Below, in pieces: positions 25,814-38,439 of a DNA stretch of 64,000 bases. The stretch's first letter is position 1. Each line of letters begins with the position of its first letter. A program made the position numbers and the translations under genes. The DNA is taken from assembly GCF_905220565.1 (NCBI RefSeq), contig NC_059407.1:124001-188000 (forward strand). Direction: 5' to 3'. The stretch comes from Melitaea cinxia. Its lineage: Eukaryota > Arthropoda > Insecta > Lepidoptera > Nymphalidae. The notes under the pieces are model-generated. The model was not told the DNA's origin, searched no databases, and was given only the letters and a program-made list of their open reading frames with translations.

Positions 25814-28800
25814 ATAATCGATACACAAAATAAATTTGGAATGTGTGGAGGCCGCACGACGGTCGCTCGCGCGCTCTGAAGCACGTCGCAGTGACTTCTG
25901 TAGGTCCATATCCAGGGTCCGGAGTTTACGGCGACTGGCGGGACACAAGTGCTCACCACTGCCGTGCTTAGGTAAAAGACAGTAACTTATAAATATCGAA
26001 ATTGAGCTCAGTCTTGGATTCCTTCGAACTAAATATATGGTATCGTAGTATAAATATAGGCTTAATAAAGTAGTCTTAATAATATATAAGCCAATTTGTA
26101 CGCCTCTGCTGCCTGGTACTGCCAAATCCACTAAGTTTGACTTAATATTTGGGCATAGCTTCTACCATGTTAGAACTATGATCTGAGAAACTGTTAGCTT
26201 TTATAAAATTAGGAAGTTCTGGCCCTCGCAGGCTCTTTGGCTATATTTTATCATTGTAATATTATATAGTCAAAATTTTACAAAAGGCAGTGAACAACGG
26301 TCCTTACTAAGCACGGCAGCACAACTCATAAATCGACACCAACAATTTATACTAAGCTAATTCATAAAAGTGAACTTTACCATAGAAGCTTATAAAAGGT
26401 AAAAACGTGATACCGTTTATATTAAGAAACTTGTTTGAAATTTTGTATCTTTAATAGTTAATTTATTCATTGCAATTTAACAATTATTTTAGTACTTATA
26501 AAAACACATTTTATCAAGTTCCCATTAAAAAAACCAACTTATCGAAAATTCGAGTTGGCATAATGTAAATTGTTGGAATCGAAATGTGTCGTGAGAGCGT
26601 CGCGAGCGAACGTTCGGCCGATGTTCCCGAGCGGCGAACATTATTCGAGTACAAGCAAGAGTAGCGCGGCCGCGTCTGACGCGGTCGTATCGATATTGTT
26701 ATGTACGTAAAATACAAAAGTTTACAATCTCAACACTTAACACTAACACACGGTTATCGAGACAAACATTCAAAATATGTAGTTATTGAAATATTTCGTT
26801 AGACATTATCACGAAAGTTGCGATATACATAATATATAAGCTATTTAATTACTCTCTCTCTTTATATAATACATTATACAAGTAACAGTCGAATAAAAGA
26901 TTTAATAGAAAAAATGCAATAAAAGTTTTACAACTATAGATTAAAATCTTTAGAGTCGGCATCTCTCGACAGCACTCGACTAACATTACAAATCGAACAA
27001 CTACAAATATCAAAATAGTTCCCAAGTGTTCCGCGTCGGAGCAGAAACCACTCGGCCGTAATTCATAGCGATCGCACGTGTAGTTCATTTCATGCGAACT
27101 GGTCAGCTAGAATAAATCATAACTGTCTTAATTATAAAATTCCCTAAAAATTGTACATATATCGCAGATTCTCTTTCACTTGTGATTTTACTACATTTTT
27201 TTTTAAATTTTGATTTAAAGCACTATTTAATGTCACCAATACTTTTGAAATGAACTACACTTACATGAATATAAAACAGCAAGAACATCTCGCGACACAG
27301 AGGTAGTACAACGACGTCGAGACTATCCCGAACAGCTAATGAAAATTTGGCCACCGTTACCCATACCTGACACAACATTATTAATATAAACACATATTAC
27401 ATATGATTTCTTTTCATCCATTACATATACTATTACATATAATCTACATATATTGCATGTTATAATACTGTTTAATGTCTTTTGATAAAACTAATCAAGT
27501 GTATATAAAATAAATCGATTAAAATTTGATAGTGAAGCAATTGAATTGTTCAAAAAGCGTTCAACGTGCGACTTACTGCTAGTGTATACGTGACACACGT
27601 CACAACATTGTAGAACAGAAGTGGGTAGTCTCTTTCTCTGACATAAATTTATAATCTCACAAAACCAGCATATTTAGTAGAGTCAATTTCAAAATAACAC
27701 AAACAAATTCAATAACTCGGATGTGTGCAAATCCTAGAGGAAGCTAGAATTTAAAAGAAGAAGAAGTGGGTAGTCTTCAAACCGATACTTCTCGCAAAAC
27801 TGACGATTTAAAAGTGCTTTTAAAGCCTAAACTAAGTTTTTCGGAGACAAAATTAAAATACGCCTCAGAATGTTTTAAACAAAGACAAGCCACCACTTTT
27901 GTAAATTATAACGTATAAATCTCCGTCGCGGATAATTCATTGTTTAACAGTGAGGCCACGTTCCCTAATAATAATCAAATAAAAAGTTTCTTTCACATTT
28001 TCGACAGTTGCATAATATCTTAAACTAAGATCACTCGCATTTAAAACATTTCATCTGCAGACATCTTAAGATACAGATAGTATATATATACGTATAGTAG
28101 CAAAGCAGCGAAATTACAGAAAAACTAAAAGGATAACAAAAGTTACGAGAGACCTCTTCTAATACCTACGGCCGTTGAACTAAAGGTCATTGGCAAAAGG
28201 AGACTCAGGAACTTGGCGCCCAAACGGGTCGTGTGACATTCTGCCTACGTAGGGCTGTCAGGTCGTCAAAGTAACCGGACATACTGGCCAGTTTGGCCGG
28301 ACACCCTAAATATTAAGGATTTTTTTGTTTTTATGTTATTGTCAATACGCCATACGATTTTTTTTTTTAAATTAAAACCAGGTATTTTTATTTAATAAAT
28401 CTTCATTTACAATAAATCTTCTAAAATTTTATTTTGGAGGTGATTGATCAAAATTAAAAAGCCTAACCAAAGCCGGAGATACTTTAATTTAGCCGGAAAC
28501 GCATTCAATAATCCTAAATATGTCCGACTTTAACCGGGCGCCTGGCAGCCCTATGTTCAGTTGTAAGACTGTCTTGGGTTCAAGTTCAAGGATTGGGAAA
28601 GGATGATTTTTATGATATATTTTATTTACTTGGCAAATTAGAGTACTGACAGGTATATAAAAACAAATTATTCTTCATTGTTACCTTGGTAACAACGACG
28701 TGAAGTGGGTACAATACCCACACGCGACCTTTCAAAGCTACGCTTACGTTCAACACATTAGATTAAATAATGGCCAACATTTACATTGAAGTCGAGCAGT

Positions 28801-29986
28801 TGTCACGCGTCATCTGATCCGCACTCTACGAATAATTTCGTACGGTTTCGTTAAACAACGACGAAAATTACGAAACCGGACAAACGTACAATTTGTAAAA
28901 ATGTATTCGCAAACACTCTCGCTCCCAAGCGGTACAGTAAGTGCCGGTGTCCGACAGCGACGGAACACTAGGCGATTAAATGCATAGAGTTACATAAAAG
29001 TTACAAATATTCTATTAAAAAGGCAATATATTAAAAGTATCAAAGACATTTAGAGCTACAACAGACACACGAGTATAAGAAATGCATCAAAACGAGATGT
29101 ACGATATAAAGATTCAGAACATCGATACATTCGGCAGTTTGCGCGAATTGAACACACGCGATAAGGCAGTGGAGTTACACGTCTTTGTACTCGCTCAACA
29201 ACTACATACATGACCGCACGCGTACTTGAGCCGCGACCGCGGCGACTAAAAGCTTTAGTAACACAACGGATATAAGTGTAAACTCTCGAGTGCGGGGCGC
29301 TCGAACCAGAATAATATTTATACTACATATTAGACTATCGATCGTGGGACCGTATGAAAAGCCGATCGAAACTTGTCGAAAAACCACGCGCAACCGGATT
29401 GCACCGAGTGAACGATTAACAGTTTTTCCATAACTTGCTCCGGACATACACAACATTGCGCGGGTCCTTTCGACCGACGCGACGTCGACCGTGACCTCAT
29501 GGTACCGAGCGACATAAAATTACATATAAAACGACGTCCGGTCGAAAGTGTCTATAAATATTATCCTCGTTCGTCTCCCGACATAACGTGACGATATCGT
29601 TCATAATAGATTTCGCTACGCGTTTCCAAATATTTACATTTCGTTTTCATCGAGGCAGTCGATGTCGCCCCGACCGGAGGTCGGTTACTTTCGTAAATAT
29701 GAGAAGTGGAGTTTAACATGAGATCATTTCCGAACCGAACCGAGACTCGCTCCCGCTCGACGCTAGTTGCTCAAACTTGTTATTCGTGAAAAGTGTTCAG
29801 TCCTTCCGATTCACTCGAGAGTGCGAAGACAACGGTTCGGTCGAACGGTTCAACCGTTCAACAGTTTTACCGAGGGAATAGGGTCGAGGTTCGAGTGTGG
29901 GCGGGGCGCAGCGCGCAGCACAACGTGGCGAACACCGAGCGCGGTTGTGGCGCGACTGGTGGCGGGAGCGGAGGCGGGGGCGGGGG
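25800..29986 (-). other. Possible long 3' UTR of the minus-strand gene
   Basis: No coding exon is seen on either strand in these 4.2 kb. Except for a MITE at 28250-28553 it has few recognisable repeats, compared with the rest of the window. This fits a retained, transcribed 3' UTR ending near 25.8 kb, but nearer poly(A) sites (several TTTATT words) are possible. Confidence 0.35.
28250..28553. mobile_element. MITE, TA target, ~30-bp imperfect inverted ends
   Basis: Starts TAGGGCTGTCAGG and ends CCTGGCAGCCCTA; the inverted similarity extends further in (ACCGGACAT versus ATGTCCGACTTTAACCGG). TA on both sides suggests a Tc1/mariner-type target. 304 bp, non-coding. Confidence 0.65.
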
Positions 29987-30834
29987 CTAGTCGCGCGCGA
30001 TGGGCGTGCTGCAGGCGGCGGAGAGCGCGCGGCGCGGGGCGGGCGAGCGCGCCTGGGACTCGTCCGCCCCCGCCTCCGCCTCCGCGCCCGCGCCGCTCGC
30101 ACTCGCACCGCACAGCGACGTGAACACACTGCTCGACGACACCTCGCGAACGCATCGCTTCTGCTCCGCTGCAATATCAATCATTACTCATTTAGTGTTA
30201 CTTTCGATGACTAATATAATATAAAAATCTGAAATTGATTGTAAAGTAAAGAGAGTGGCTTAAATAAATAAGAAGACGCTTATCATCAGTTCTCCTAAAA
30301 TTATTGCAGCTTTCGATTACTGGTAAAAAAATAATCTTGTTGAGGGAAAAACGTAAACATAATTTTCCTTGTCGTGAATCAACTGGTTTATGATTATTTT
30401 ACTACCGCGCCCACGCTGCGGTTACGTAAGGGCCACAGTGGTACACATACAGCCCGATTGAATGTCAGGAAAACTGCGACGAATACTTACATGTAGTCAA
30501 GTCAAACAAAGGATAAAAAACGCCTAATACTCAACGGCCTTCACTAGGATTTAAGTTATGTTGTTTCTCGTAGTCTGGTCAAGATCCCCATCTTGACCAG
30601 ACCACGAGAAACAACTGTATGGCCAATACAAATGTTTGTCATATACGGGGATCGAAACCGCAACAGCTACAATCTAGGGCTGTGACCATTGCGCCAACGC
30701 GTCGTCGAAAATGTAACGATACGAGAGAGCAGCTCACCGATTAGGTTCTGCACGTTGTCGATGACCACCTCCGTGTTGTAGGTCGCGTCGACGGCGCGCT
30801 GCAGAAACGCCGTCCACGTGCTCAGCTCGGCCTC
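29987..30834 (-). CDS. Last two coding exons of an unidentified gene
   Basis: Minus-strand exons 30834-30738 and 30168-29987, joined across a 569-bp GT/AG intron. The first ends one base into a codon and the second supplies the other two. The first encodes AELSTWTAFLQRAVDATYNT followed by EVVIDNVQNLIG, a likely amphipathic helix; the second continues AEQKRCVREVSSSSVFTSLC, then a Gly/Ala/Glu-rich variable stretch, and ends STPIARD before TAG. The upstream exon begins in phase 0 after a good acceptor, so more exons must lie at higher coordinates. I do not recognise the family. High GC and synonymous GC-ending codons, as in the myosin gene, support real coding. Confidence 0.6.
30561..30614. repeat. 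Near-perfect 25-bp inverted repeat (hairpin)
   Basis: The arms 30561-30585 and 30590-30614 are inverted copies with one mismatch around a CCCC loop. Adjacent to the SINE fragment. Confidence 0.9.
30602..30715 (-). repeat. SINE head fragment in the intron of the minus-strand gene
   Basis: Minus-strand copy of the tRNA-like head: GACGACGCGTTGGCGCAATG and the CATTTGTATTGGCCATAC block. Truncated where it meets the palindrome at 30561-30614. Confidence 0.75.
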
Positions 30835-32394
30835 CTGCGACAACGGACACGAGTCATCGTATCGTATATCACGTGTCACTCAGTGCTGTTGTTGTTTAAC
30901 GATAACAGTGAGAAAATGTTTTATAAAATTATTATTATAATTTTCGTGTAAGATTATACACAAACGCATTTGACTGACACATTCACAATAAAGAAACAGC
31001 CAACAGACCTCGCAATCAATATTTATACGGACCATACGGTTGTTTATCCTTCACCGTAATCTGGGAAGTAATAATCGAGTTGTTTTCCGCACGCCCTACA
31101 CAGGACACGATGATACTCTGGTAAGCGTTTACACTCAATAATATTAAGACAGATGTATCCTGAGCCTTGCTTTTGCTTCATTAAAGTAATGAGAACAACC
31201 TCTTCCGTGTAACGCAGCTAAACGAGTGTTACAGGGAACAAGCCCGCGGTCCGCAGTCGCCGCTCTGTTAACGTCGGGTAAGTGCACGGCACGTCGAGAG
31301 CACTCGTTCTCCTCACTACATAGTTTGGATGCATTTGTGTTATCATCGCTTTACTACATTATTATTCAGTATTTTTAATTTTACACTCAACGATATAAAG
31401 AGCGTATAAAAGCGAAACACTCGAAAAAAATATTGTTAGGGCGCAGTATCATACGCACAATGGGAAACAATTAGCTATTGTTATGAAAAAATAATCGTTT
31501 TTGGTACAGAATTGGTCCCGATACTATGCCACTAATACTACCTAATAATCATTGAAAAGCTAGTGCTTAGTAACTGTTGACTATTAAAATATAAACTGAT
31601 GTTATTTTATTGTTTGTGCATAGTTTTAGCTTTTTAATTGTAACTTCAAATGGTCAAAGGCCATGCTGTGTATACCAATCGTGACTGTTTATGACCGGCT
31701 TACTAACTTAATAAATAGTCATCAAGATTTGCCATAGTTTCCTACACAAGAGTTTAAAGCAACGTGTAACTCAAGACCGTATCGAGCGTACGTTCGTTCT
31801 CGTATTACAATTGTCCCATTAAAAGGAATCCTCGCAAGTGTGGCGAGTTTCCTAACGCGGAAGTCGCGAGTCGTTAGCGTCGCTTATCGGGAGTACATTA
31901 GCGGCGCGTACAATTAGCGAGGATGAATGAGCGCCGCGTCAGACGCGCCGGCAGCGCCTAAAATAAGATATGACATCGGCCGGCGACCGGCGCTCTGGTA
32001 AAGCTACAGCCTGGCTCGACGCTCTTCAGACGAAAACTTAGCACACAGCGACATTAAAGGCGTCAAAACTATATTAGGCTTTTGTCTACGTAAATAAAAT
32101 CTAATAGCTATATTTGTGTTGCCAAAAAAGGCGAAAACGGATCAATTTGGCTACTTTTCTAATATTTTGTAGAAAGTTCTTATTAAATGATATATTAAAG
32201 AAAAATACACAGATTCAGAACATTTCAAAATAACGTAACGCCCTAACAACGTCTATTACGTGATGTAGTTTTAAAATAAAAACAATTAGGTTACAAGTAA
32301 TTGACACCAGTAATAAAGCTGTAACCAAACAAAGAATGATTAAATAAAGTGAAGAGGTCCAACATTTCTGTGAACTAACGTCATAATAAAGTGT
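30835..32394. other. Non-coding, no gene recognised
   Basis: Intron or upstream sequence of the minus-strand gene. A GC-richer block at 31780-32030 has no splice-compatible frame that I trust. Confidence 0.35.
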
Positions 32395-32399
32395 TACCC

Positions 32400-32690
32400 C
32401 TAACAAAATAATGAGGTAAGGCACAGCAGAAAATTTCCTGCTCAAAATATGGAGCAGCCCGACTGGGGAAGTACCTCGACCTTACAGAAGATCACAGCTA
32501 AATAATACTGCTTTCAGGCAGTTTTATGTTCCTGTTCGTGAGTAAGGGGACCAGAGCTCCTGGGGGGAATAGAGGATAGAGTCAGAAACATGTTTGCGAT
32601 GCCTCTGGTGTTGCAGACGTCTATAAGCTACGGTAATCGCTTACGATCAGGTGAGCCGTACACTTGTTTGTCGACCTAGTTGAATTAAAA
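32400..32690 (+). repeat. LINE 3'-end fragment
   Basis: Closely similar to 55150-55440 (GAAGTACCTCGACCTTACAG, GGTGTTGCAGACGTCTATAA, GCCGTACACTTGTTTG). It ends in an A-rich tail near 32688. I recognise this as a common lepidopteran LINE-type 3' UTR; the clade was not assigned. Confidence 0.65.
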
Positions 32691-33864
32691 AAAAAAGAAA
32701 AAACAACGAAATTGTTATTATGAACGACCTCAGTTATACACCGCGTGTGAAATTTCGTCAGTTGCCCGTTAGACTTGTAAGCATTGTTCTTAAATCCTTG
32801 CAAATATATTATTAACAGTGATTAGGAGCGGAGACCGCTGTGGTCGAGTGGCACAGATGCGAAGCCGCACGAGTACCTCCGCGCGGTGTCGCGTTACACC
32901 GGCCCGTGTGTCCTGTGTACTGTTTACTGTGTGCGCACCTCGATTGAGGTCAACTTTAACTTCAGCCAAACTTTACCTACATAGACCTAACTTAATACTC
33001 GCCACTAAAACAATACCCTCTGAGTGCAAACCTGAAACATCTTTTAATTCATGACATTTATTTAGCAAGTATATTTTATAACGAAACTGTAAACTTAATA
33101 ACGTAACATATTTAATACTATTAAGCTAAGTCTTTTGTTACAAATCACAAAAATTTATTTAAAAAATATCATAAATTCATCCTTCCCATCGCGTCCTTAC
33201 TACAATATACGAACTAAGATCCCTCGAGGGATCGACGAAGATAATTAAGTAAAATGTAATTAATTTGCATGGTATACTTGGTCGTAGAGAAATTCAATAA
33301 ATAATTAATCATCCGAGTCGTTGACCTCACAAAGGCAAAATTTAATAATGATTTAATTGTTTCCACTGAAAACAACTTTTATGTAAATTAAAAACAAAAC
33401 ACTATTAAAATAAGGAATAATTTTGTATATAAACTAATTACACATACATACGTATGTATAGCTACGTAACATTTCTTTGTTTTATAAATTAAAAAAGCAG
33501 ATTACGACGCTCTGAGAATTCATTGCGAAATAAAAAGGAGTAAATTAGTCTTTGTTTTATATTACTGTGAATGATAAAATGTATTCGTGTCAGACACAAA
33601 GTCGGCATCAAACTGTTAATTGTTCACGATAACTCTTGTATTGAGGGGGAGCCATGACGAAACAAGTGAAAAGTTTCAGGATGCACTTCGTACGTTACTC
33701 AAAACAAGATCTTTTATTTGTTTTCGTACAAATAAATAGAGCTAGAGAGCAATCAGAATTAGACCTAAATAAGAGCAAACGGAGTGTTGGGCGCGCTCCG
33801 TACTTCCTGGGCGCGCGTCGGAGCGGTCAGCGCCGGCTCGTGCGTGTTGCGCGCGGCGCGTTCG

Positions 33865-33872
33865 TATAAATA
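33865..33872 (+). promoter_or_regulatory. TATA-like box in a GC-rich block
   Basis: TATAAATA lies within a GC-rich stretch (33780-33910). A start site about 30 bp downstream would produce a plus-strand transcript. No first coding exon was identified, so this is a candidate promoter only. Confidence 0.3.
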
Positions 33873-34480
33873 GCTGTGACGGTCAGGGCCGGGATGCGCG
33901 GCCGCTGCACTATTTCAGCTGCGTTACGATGATGTCATCCTAGACACTGGATCGACACACGGTCGGGACCTTTCACTGCGATTAGAAACACTTTCTAATA
34001 TCGCCTCGTGTGGTTCTGTGCGCTCGTAACTTACACCCGTAACATGATCATACGATCTGTACCGTTAGGTATCTTTACTTTTACAACAGCCAGACGAACG
34101 TTCGGAGTCACCCATACGGTCAACGATCAGTACCGACACCACGAGCGCCCCACCAGTAGGTCAAGCGGTCAGCGCGCCTCAGTCCGCGAGCGATCCTGTT
34201 ACTATGACCGATTTAACGATGACGCTGATCAAATTTAAACGTTCAATGAATCCATCCTTCGCGCCTGCCAGCTCGGTAATATACGACCGTGATCGTTTAG
34301 ACAAAATATTATATCATGGCTAATGAAACGATATCGGCAGTAACATTTTATTTTAGGAAACTGACTCTGATTCGATGTTAGCTCTTAAATTCTAGGGTAC
34401 AAAGATTACATAGAACATCGGTTACGTTTATGTGTTTATACAAAAAGGTTTCACAAAAGTTCATCGATAGCTGTTCCATT

Positions 34481-34815
34481 ACGCTTCAGCCTGTAATATC
34501 CCACTACTGGGCATAGGCCTCTTTCCCCATGAAGGAGAAGGATCAGAGCTAAATCCACCATGCTGCTCCAATGCAGGTTGGTGGATTTACTATGAGTAAC
34601 GATCGCTATCAGGTGTACATGATAACAACCGGGGCCGACGGCTTAACGTGCTCTCCGGGGCTCGGTGGGGAAACCCACAAGGACCGAACTAAAACCCAAA
34701 TCACGGCAAACATCTGTATGGCCAATACAAATGTTTGTGGGGATCAAATCCGCAACCGTCAGCGGTTACAAACCAGTGCTGTGACCGTTGTGCCAACGCG
34801 TCGTCAATTCAAGTC
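34481..34815 (-). mobile_element. Full-length tRNA-derived SINE
   Basis: Minus orientation. An 11-bp duplication GCTGTTCCATT (34470-34480 and 34816-34826) flanks it. It contains the tRNA-like head (minus GACGACGCGTTGGCAC), the GCCATACAGATGTTTGCCGT region, the GATAGCGATCGTTACTC block and the end TTACAGGCTGAAGCG. It is the best reference copy for the other SINE pieces in the window. Confidence 0.9.
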
Positions 34816-34869
34816 GCTGTTCCATTCGTTGTATGATCAACTTCAACTAACTCCTCATATATATACTAA

Positions 34870-37132
34870 TGAAAAGTAAAAATTGTAGAATTCTTGGGAG
34901 GAAAATCGCTTCTCCTTAATACAGATAGCTCAGCTACCTAGCTAGGAGAAGTAGAGATCATAATAGTAATTGCTTCCAAATTACACCTAGAAACTGATTG
35001 TTCCTTTTTTGTTACTTGTTACTTGAATATGTTGTGTAAATACGAAAATAAATAAATAAATATTAAATATTAAATATTGAAAAAGTTTCACCTAAGGGTG
35101 TTGGGCTGTCCAAAGTCCAGGGGTTTCCAAAGGACAGTCAAACCCCGACTTTAATGAAACATTGTCCAACATTATCCGACAGGACTTAATTGAAAATATA
35201 ACATACTTTTCTTTACAGTTAAATGTTGTAAATTGCAGCTTAATACAAGATATTGCATTAAAATATATTTTGTACAAATATCTTAAGAATCGTGGACTAG
35301 CGCGCGCTCCGCAGTTGGAAAAAATACTTCTTTGCATATTTCATCACCTGCGTAGATGATGCCACTCACGTCGTGTTACACGAGCTGGTCGTAAATCAGA
35401 ACATTTTGCAGGATATGGTATGACACCGCTTATTCCTAAGTTTCGTGCTTATGTTAACTTAGTGTCAGTTGAGGAGATGGCATTAACCGTAAAAAAATAG
35501 CCGCAAGAGTCGCTTTTCGTGATCATATTCAAACTGTGAAAACTTCAATATCACACGGGGACTGCAAACATCGTTGCGATGGTCAACAATACACGTTCGT
35601 GATTGTGATAAAAGCGTACATACTATATCATAAATAGCTATTGATTTTTTACTTAACAGATTTTTAGTTCTACTCGAAAAAAATTCGGACTCGAGAAACC
35701 ATAAATATGAACATCACAAAAAATATAAAAATATACAATCGTGAACAACCGATCCACACGTGGATATTGTTTGGCCCAAATTGTGGAGATAACTAATGAC
35801 ACATCTTGTGCATTTTACGTCAAGATTAGTTTCAGATAATTCACAATTTGAGACAAGGTCTTACAAACCCGAATCATATATTCCCGATACCCGAATAATT
35901 TTGATGACATAAAACTAATCCATGTTATTAAAATATAGCAAAACCGGAGCTGAATATTGATATATGCTAATGAACCGTCGGCGAAGCAGAACCACAAACA
36001 AAACAATAGACTATGACATAAGAATATACGGCTAGCATCGATTGAATGGCAGTGGCCTACAACGATAACCTTAATATCAGCTTATGAGTACTATACAAAA
36101 TGGATAGAAAAAAATTAAGACGACTAGAAAAGTTTCCTCGGAGAGAAATCTAACTTTCTCAAAGTGGAACAGGTTAAGCACCCAGTAGCGCGGATGAGCG
36201 TTAGAGCTAGTTAGTAGTTAGCACAAAAGCCGGGCCCACGCGAGACGACACACTTCGAGCGCGTATGAGCGCCGCGCTCCAGCATCCTAAGTGCAGATGG
36301 GTTCTCTAAAAATGCGAGAATTACAACTAAATTAATAAAATCTACACTTAAAACTCCTTTACAATACTTTATCAATGGATTACTATTTTATACTGAATTG
36401 GGTTGTTACGTGTAAAAAGTAAGTAATGCAAGCAGTAAAGTTTTATAAATAGTGTATGTTTTGGGATCGGAACCAAAAGAATCCTGTCAGAAATATATTA
36501 CTCACGTAATGTTAATAATTCAAGTGCAACTTTCGTGTGCCTGCCGGAACAGAGGGAATTAGGTCAGCGTCGGAGCAAGGTTAAGGACCATCGAACTGTG
36601 TCGCACATCGCCCTCGCCCTGCGCTCCCCGCCTCCCGTCGCTTTATACGTGTGTTTATCCTCGATAACAAGTTTTAGGGTTATCTTTCAAGTGCGGAACA
36701 TTCCCAGCGAATGCTTTTATCCGCTTATTACACTGAAACGCTATTTAGGCAAGGATCATTCACTTTAATTCGCGAAAATGATGACGGAGCGTGTTGACCT
36801 CTTAATTAACCTCCGACTCGCGGACGGCTCCGCTCTTTGTTGTTAAATTTGACCTCATCGCATTAAGTGCTAAAATGTTATGATAGCGTCTTGTGATGAA
36901 CCCGTGATTATAGTCCATTTGACTTGTGTCCTGTGACAACTGATTAAGAGTTACTTAACCTCGATTCCGACCAGCTCTCGCTTCGCTTAATAGTATTATT
37001 ATTTTAAAAGAAATGTTGAGAAATTCGATAACCATCCGCCACAGAATCGAAAGTAAATCGACTTAACTTCCGTTATTTCTTCTTTCGAATTGTACCATAT
37101 TAAATTATTTTTACAAACGCACGTGACTTAAA
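34870..37132. other. Non-coding, little recognisable
   Basis: AT-rich with a GC-richer patch at 36540-36640. No convincing exon, RNA or repeat end. Confidence 0.35.
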
Positions 37133-37314
37133 TCTATATATATAAAAATGTATGTTTGTCTGTATGTCCTTTATAGAATCGTAAACTATGCATTGATCAT
37201 GGCATGATCTCCAGCAAAGTGTTATTTATGCATGAGCCCACAAAGGTTTCTGAGTTGGTACGACCAAAGAAAATAAATTTAAAAAAATCGTAGCAACGCG
37301 CGCATGCCAGCTAG
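37133..37314 (+). mobile_element. Short non-autonomous Helitron
   Basis: A|TCTATATATATAAAAATG start and GCATGCCAGCTAG|T end, with a small GC-rich stem before CTAG. About 182 bp. Confidence 0.65.
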
Positions 37315-37966
37315 TAATTTATAAATAAGATTGAAATATAAAGCAGTTTTAAAGAATAGTTGCATCATGTAATTAAAATTTAACAATCATTTTGAGATAT
37401 TCTGTAATAAGCAACTGTCTACTTCTTTACGAAAACATTGAAGCTCGAAATGTTGTAATATAAGAACAAAGCTCGAAGACGCACTACAATGGCGTGAGAT
37501 GCTGATTGAGACGTCGTGCGAACACACAATGTGTTATTTGCGAGTGTTTCAGAGATTGCGAATCCAGGGAGTCACGGCGACCCACTTCTCTTTATCAGAT
37601 ATCGTTCCGTTCTACAAAGCAAAAACATTACGTATTCTTCGCATTACAACTCAGATTATTCAAACTCGTTACACTTACATATTTTCTCATTCTATTCTTT
37701 TGTCTTTCGTCTCCTCCTTCACGCACACAAAATTATACATACAACGTGTAGGGAAGTTTCTATATTTTTTATCAGCTTCTTCTCGCAACTTTGTACATTT
37801 GAATTTCCGACTAGATAGATAATTAATGAATAACACATTAAATAAATAATAAAAAAAACACCACTTTCCTGGCATATATTGTAAAAACTACTGCTAGTTG
37901 TACTGTACGAGCGTTTTTAAGTTCGCGGAATGGAATGGAATGGAAGAGGATAAGCGGGCTCTTTAT

Positions 37967-38033
37967 AATTAAAAAAAAAAAAAAATACCGTCGAATTGAG
38001 AACCTCCTCCTTTTTTGGAAGTCGGTTAAAAAT
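37967..38033 (+). repeat. AAGTCGGTTAAAA-family 3' fragment
   Basis: A poly(A) run, then GTCGAATTGAGAACCTCCTC and GGAAGTCGGTTAAAAA, as at 160-214. Confidence 0.8.
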
Positions 38034-38049
38034 TTCAAGTGACTCATAA

Positions 38050-38384
38050 TCTATACAAATAAATAAAAGCTAGTTAACGAAGAAAAAGTCAGCAACGTGA
38101 AGTTAGCTAGTCAATGAAGTATAACTTCTATTACTTCTACTTTCTGTACATATACCAAAATAACATTTTTTACAATTTTTGTCTGTCTGTCTGTCTGTTT
38201 GTTTCGGCTAATCTTTGAAACGGCTGGACCAATTTCGACGAGACTTTCACTGACAGATAGCTGGTGTAATAAGGAGTAACTTAGGCTAATTTTATTTTAG
38301 AAATTTATTTATTTTATAGCTCTGCGAACTGAACAATAACTTTTTTGTTAAATTTCACGAGGACGAAGTCGCGGGCACAGCTAG
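38050..38384 (+). mobile_element. Non-autonomous Helitron
   Basis: Begins A|TCTATACAAATAAATAAAAG and ends GACGAAGTCGCGGGCACAG then CTAG|T. The internal GAAACGGCTGGACCAATTTC is shared with many such elements and with the copy at 60224. Confidence 0.7.
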
Positions 38385-38439
38385 TTAGTATATATGTCAA
38401 GTTTTGTTGTAATCAGATCATTACTCCTTGAACAAGGTG

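Noticed and set aside
29767..30224. Plus-strand frames over 29.8-30.2 kb (e.g. the 118-codon frame)
   Set aside because: The same DNA is better explained by the minus-strand terminal exon, which has a matched upstream exon and phase.
34571..34879. 102-codon frame at 34.6-34.9 kb
   Set aside because: Translation of a minus-oriented SINE.
37499..37822. Three overlapping 80-107-codon plus-strand frames
   Set aside because: Overlapping frames in all three phases with no conserved features; chance openness.
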